NCBI GenBank assembly: GCA_905181745.1
Contig: CAJIYV010000012.1
Location: 1 to 13,521 of the forward strand
Reading direction: 5' to 3'
DNA from: an uncultured Actinomycetes bacterium
GTDB taxonomy: Bacteria > Actinomycetota > Actinomycetes > S36-B12
DNA length: 13,521 bases
Positions within the stretch are counted from its first letter, which is position 1. Every line of letters begins with the position of its first letter. The position numbers were made by a program, and so were the translations under genes. The notes beneath the pieces are model-generated. The model had not been told where the DNA came from. It was given only the letters and a program-made list of their open reading frames with translations, and did not search any database. Shown here one piece after another: positions 12,597 to 13,521 of this stretch.

Positions 12597-13521
12597 ATGT
12601 CTAAGGTTCTCGCATCTTTGCCCGTTGGCGAGCGGGTCGGAATAGCTTTCTCAGGTGGTTTGGACACTTCGGTCGCTGTGGCCTGGATGCGCGAACACGG
12701 AGCGATCCCCTACACCTACACCGCGGATCTTGGCCAAGCCGACGAACCCGATATTGACTCGGTACCAGGCCGAGCCGGAAAATACGGAGCCGAGAATGCA
12801 CGACTCGTTGACTGCAAGGATGCCTTAGTTGAAGAAGGTCTTGCGGCGATCGCGTGCGGGGCATTTCATATCCGCTCGGGCGGCCGCACCTATTTCAACA
12901 CCACTCCCCTTGGCCGGGCGGTCACTGGAACTCTACTCGTTCGAGCGATGCTCGAAGACGGCGTAAATATTTGGGGTGATGGGTCGACATATAAGGGCAA
13001 TGACATTGAGCGCTTTTACCGCTACGGGCTGCTCGCTAACCCCGAACTAAGAATCTACAAGCCATGGCTCGACGCGCAATTTGTTTCCGAGCTCGGTGGC
13101 CGCCACGAAATGAGCGAGTGGCTCAAAGTGCGCGATCTGCCCTATCGCGACAGCACCGAGAAGGCCTACTCAACGGATGCGAATATTTGGGGTGCAACCC
13201 ACGAGGCAAAAGATCTTGAACTTCTGAACAAGTCCATGGAGATTGTTGATCCGATCATGGGCGTCCGGTTCTGGGATCCCGAAGTTCAGATTGACACCGA
13301 AGACGTCACTATCGAATTTTTTCAAGGCCGCCCGGTCAGCATCAACGGAAATGCCTTCGAATCATCAGTTGACTTAGTCCTTCAAGCAAATGCAATTGGT
13401 GGCCGACACGGGCTTGGCATGACTGACCAAATTGAAAACCGAATCATTGAAGCCAAGTCACGTGGGATCTATGAAGCACCGGGCATGGCCCTGATTTTTA
13501 TTGCCTATGAACGACTGCTTA
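12597..13521 (+). CDS. argG: Argininosuccinate synthase, type 2, N-terminal 308 codons (runs off right edge)
   Basis: ArgG condenses citrulline and aspartate using ATP in arginine synthesis. The frame is open from the ATG at 12597 to the window end. The PP-loop FSGGLDTS (18-25) binds ATP. YTADLGQ, FHIRSGGRTYFNTTPLGRAV, WGDGSTYKGNDIERF and DSTEKAYSTDANIWG are typical of the longer, E. coli-like type 2 enzyme rather than the approximately 400-residue type 1 form common in many bacteria. About 140 residues should lie beyond the edge (family about 445). The preceding gene ends 63 bp upstream on the same strand, and a leaderless -10 suggests independent expression. No other arg gene is in view. 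Confidence 0.96.
   Translation, partial: MSKVLASLPVGERVGIAFSGGLDTSVAVAWMREHGAIPYTYTADLGQADEPDIDSVPGRAGKYGAENARLVDCKDALVEEGLAAIACGAFHIRSGGRTYFNTTPLGRAVTGTLLVRAMLEDGVNIWGDGSTYKGNDIERFYRYGLLANPELRIYKPWLDAQFVSELGGRHEMSEWLKVRDLPYRDSTEKAYSTDANIWGATHEAKDLELLNKSMEIVDPIMGVRFWDPEVQIDTEDVTIEFFQGRPVSINGNAFESSVDLVLQANAIGGRHGLGMTDQIENRIIEAKSRGIYEAPGMALIFIAYERLL

Overview
The window is a gene-dense stretch from an actinobacterium of moderate GC content (mid-50s percent, estimated by eye). The lineage call rests on a fused two-domain FbiC for coenzyme F420, a HisN-type histidinol-phosphatase, and a gene order (pdtaS, TB7.3-like biotinyl protein, SRAP, aroA, rsgA, hisN) that resembles, from memory, the Mycobacterium tuberculosis Rv3220c-Rv3228 region and the Streptomyces hisN/aroA/sigR region. 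Genus cannot be decided. Many intergenic gaps are 0-65 bp and four same-strand gene pairs overlap at start/stop, which suggests a compact genome.

Layout. At the left edge, reading leftward and truncated, is the N-terminus of a PdtaS-like sensor histidine kinase. It is divergent from an IlvG-like thiamine-diphosphate enzyme (158-1777), and the two seem to share one core promoter. That enzyme meets, stop codon to stop codon, a leftward block: an FlK-like hotdog thioesterase (1778-2164), a 69-residue biotinyl carrier protein (2161-2370) and an SRAP abasic-site protein (2380-3051). Divergent from SRAP is a rightward operon aroA-rsgA-hisN with 4-nt overlaps, followed by a CBS-domain protein with a strong ribosome binding site (to 6654).

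A second leftward block ends against it with a 17-bp tail overlap. Its order of transcription is exonuclease III (10616-11428), a 325-bp intergenic region, fbiC (7996-10290), then a cytochrome P450 (6638-7996) whose start codon shares one base with the fbiC stop. Divergent from the exonuclease is an NADPH-dependent MDR oxidoreductase (11514-12533) behind 17-bp tandem repeats, then the first 308 codons of a type 2 argG running off the right edge.

The genes mix housekeeping work (aromatic amino acids, histidine, arginine, ribosome maturation, DNA repair) with redox and acyl-CoA functions (F420, P450, MDR reductase, ThDP enzyme, thioesterase, biotinyl carrier). The most notable signals are regulatory. 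Six starts have a TANNNT hexamer 6-7 nt upstream, the signature of leaderless transcription. At the left end two divergent hexamers of this kind overlap by two bases. Ahead of the MDR gene, a duplicated 17-bp unit carries the -10/start-codon junction. No mobile element, CRISPR array, tRNA or rRNA was seen.
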